Below are positions 6,513-8,032 of a stretch of DNA of 8,032 bases, one piece after another (the stretch's first letter is position 1; each line of letters begins with the position of its first letter). Under the pieces are notes generated by a model. The model was not told where the DNA came from. It saw only the letters and a program-made list of their open reading frames with translations, and ran no database searches. Both the position numbers and the translations under genes were made by a program. Origin of the DNA: Caryophanales bacterium UBA6768 (lineage in GTDB: Bacteria > Bacillota > Bacilli > Bacillales_D > Amphibacillaceae); assembly GCA_002453315.1 (NCBI GenBank), contig DKGO01000132.1:1-8032 (forward strand), in the 5' to 3' direction.

Positions 6513-8032
6513 ATGTCAAATTATTTAGTAATTGTAGAATCTCCCGCAAAAGCGAAAACGATAAAAAGGTATTTAGGGAAAAAATATACAGTAAAAGCAT
6601 CGATGGGACATGTTCGTGATTTACCGAAAAGTCAAATGGGTGTCGATGTGGACAATGAATATTCACCAAAATACATTACGATTCGTGGAAAAGGGGATGT
6701 ATTAAAGGAATTAAAAAAGGAAGCAAAAAAGGCGACAAAAATTTATTTAGCCGCTGACCCGGATCGTGAAGGTGAAGCGATTGCATGGCATTTAGCACAC
6801 GCTTTGGATGTTGATGATCAATCTGAATGCCGCGTTGTATTTAATGAAATAACGAAAGATGCGATTAAAGAATCATTTAAGCATCCGAGAAAAATTGATA
6901 ATGATTTAGTAGATTCACAACAGGCTAGAAGAATTTTGGATCGTTTAGTCGGTTATAACATTAGCCCATTATTATGGAAAAAGGTAAAAAAAGGGTTAAG
7001 TGCTGGTAGGGTACAATCGGTAGCAGTTAAAATGATTATCGAACGTGAAAATGAAATTAGAAATTTCAAACCAGAGGAATACTGGTCAATTGAAACAGAA
7101 TTTCTTAAAGGAAAAGAGAGCTTTACAGGCAAATTTTATGGCATTAACGGAAAAAAGCTACCTTTACCTAATGAACAATCTGTAAAGGAAATTTTGTCGC
7201 AAATAAACAGTAAAGATTTTAATGTAGCAAAAGTAAATAAACGGGAAAGACGGAGAAATCCAGCCCGTCCCTTCATTACATCGACATTACAACAAGAGGC
7301 AGCAAGAAAGTTAAATTTTCGGGCTCGAAAAACGATGATGATTGCACAACAACTTTATGAAGGAATAGACTTAGGAAAAAAAGCCGGTGGCATTACTGGG
7401 TTAATTACTTATATGAGAACTGATTCAACACGAATTTCACCTGTTGCTAGGGAAGAAACAGTTAAATATATAGGGGAAAAATTCGGGAAAAACTTTGTTG
7501 GAACTGCAAAACAATCTAAAAACCAAGAAGGGGCACAAGATGCTCATGAGGCTATTCGACCTACATCGATTTTAATTGAGCCTGCATCATTAAAAGAGGC
7601 ATTATCACGTGATCAATTACGTTTATATAAATTAATTTATGAACGATTTTTAGCAAGTCAAATGGCTCCAGCTATCATGGATACGGTGACAGCCCATTTA
7701 ACACATAATAAGGTTGAATTTCGTGCAACAGGTTCGTCGATTAAATTTAAAGGATTTATGAAAGTATATATAGAAGGGTCTGATAAAAAGGAGGAAAAAG
7801 ATGAATCATTTTTACCGGACCTTGTTGAAGGTGATGTTGTTAAGGCAAAGGAACTAAAGCCGAATCAACATTTCACCCAACCGCCAGCACGTTATACAGA
7901 GGCAACACTCGTAGGCTCCTTAGAAAAGCAAGGGATTGGGAGACCATCAACATATGCCCCTACCTTAGATACCATCCAGCGCAGGGGATACGTTGCATTA
8001 GACAAGCGACGATTCGTTCCGACTGAACTCGG
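6513..8032 (+). CDS. topA: DNA topoisomerase I (type IA), 3' end outside the window
   Basis: Topoisomerase I relaxes negatively supercoiled DNA by cutting one strand through a 5'-phosphotyrosine link, opposing gyrase. The frame is open from ATG 6513 to the window edge, 506 codons, so the gene is cut by the window and not broken. The Toprim domain has [10 protein letters not shown] at 8-17 with E9, and DPDREGE at 82-88 giving the D82, D84, E86 metal site. GRVQS at 165-169 is the conserved core motif. The catalytic tyrosine is Y300 in [10 protein letters not shown], and DAHEAIRP follows near residue 350. ARYTEATLV and [11 protein letters not shown] near the end are late core motifs. The family in Bacillus is about 690 residues, so the end of the core and the zinc-ribbon domains should lie beyond the window. 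No stops or frameshifts are seen. Confidence 0.97.
   Translation, partial: MSNYLVIVESPAKAKTIKRYLGKKYTVKASMGHVRDLPKSQMGVDVDNEYSPKYITIRGKGDVLKELKKEAKKATKIYLAADPDREGEAIAWHLAHALDVDDQSECRVVFNEITKDAIKESFKHPRKIDNDLVDSQQARRILDRLVGYNISPLLWKKVKKGLSAGRVQSVAVKMIIERENEIRNFKPEEYWSIETEFLKGKESFTGKFYGINGKKLPLPNEQSVKEILSQINSKDFNVAKVNKRERRRNPARPFITSTLQQEAARKLNFRARKTMMIAQQLYEGIDLGKKAGGITGLITYMRTDSTRISPVAREETVKYIGEKFGKNFVGTAKQSKNQEGAQDAHEAIRPTSILIEPASLKEALSRDQLRLYKLIYERFLASQMAPAIMDTVTAHLTHNKVEFRATGSSIKFKGFMKVYIEGSDKKEEKDESFLPDLVEGDVVKAKELKPNQHFTQPPARYTEATLVGSLEKQGIGRPSTYAPTLDTIQRRGYVALDKRRFVPTEL

Overview
The window looks like a piece of the core chromosome of a low-GC Gram-positive bacterium of the Bacillaceae. 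The reasons are its strong AT bias, purine-rich Shine-Dalgarno sites ahead of every gene, and a gene order (rnhB, ylqG, ylqH, sucC, sucD, dprA, topA) that I recognise from Bacillus subtilis and relatives. All seven genes lie on the + strand. I see no tRNA or rRNA genes, insertion sequences, CRISPR arrays or prophage genes.

Region 1 (73-3007) is a tight transcription unit. rnhB encodes ribonuclease HII, which removes RNA from RNA/DNA hybrids. It is followed after 17 bases by ylqG, a 624-residue glutamine-rich protein whose last third resembles the C-terminal domain of the flagellar hook-length control protein FliK. ylqG overlaps by 4 bases with ylqH, an 89-residue protein matching the cytoplasmic C-terminal domain of the export switch protein FlhB. 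In flagella these two domains work together to switch export specificity. Here they are detached from any visible flagellar gene, which makes this pair the most interesting part of the window.

Region 2 (3008-5252) is the sucCD unit. It has a probable sigma-A promoter with an imperfect dyad in its spacer, then sucC and sucD, the two subunits of succinyl-CoA synthetase of the citric acid cycle. It ends in a strong 13-bp-stem hairpin.

Region 3 (5253-6172) is dprA, the single-stranded-DNA-binding RecA loader used in natural transformation. A sequence close to a CcpA (cre) operator lies between the sucD hairpin and the dprA start. If functional, it would tie dprA to carbon status.

Region 4 (6173-8032) has 340 bases of very AT-rich non-coding DNA with two inverted repeats, probable topA promoters and a leader containing a 20-base-period direct repeat. 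It is followed by topA (DNA topoisomerase I), which has no stop codon before the window ends: 506 codons are visible. rnhB, dprA and topA all act on nucleic acids, while sucCD is a metabolic insertion; the grouping reflects a conserved neighbourhood rather than one pathway.
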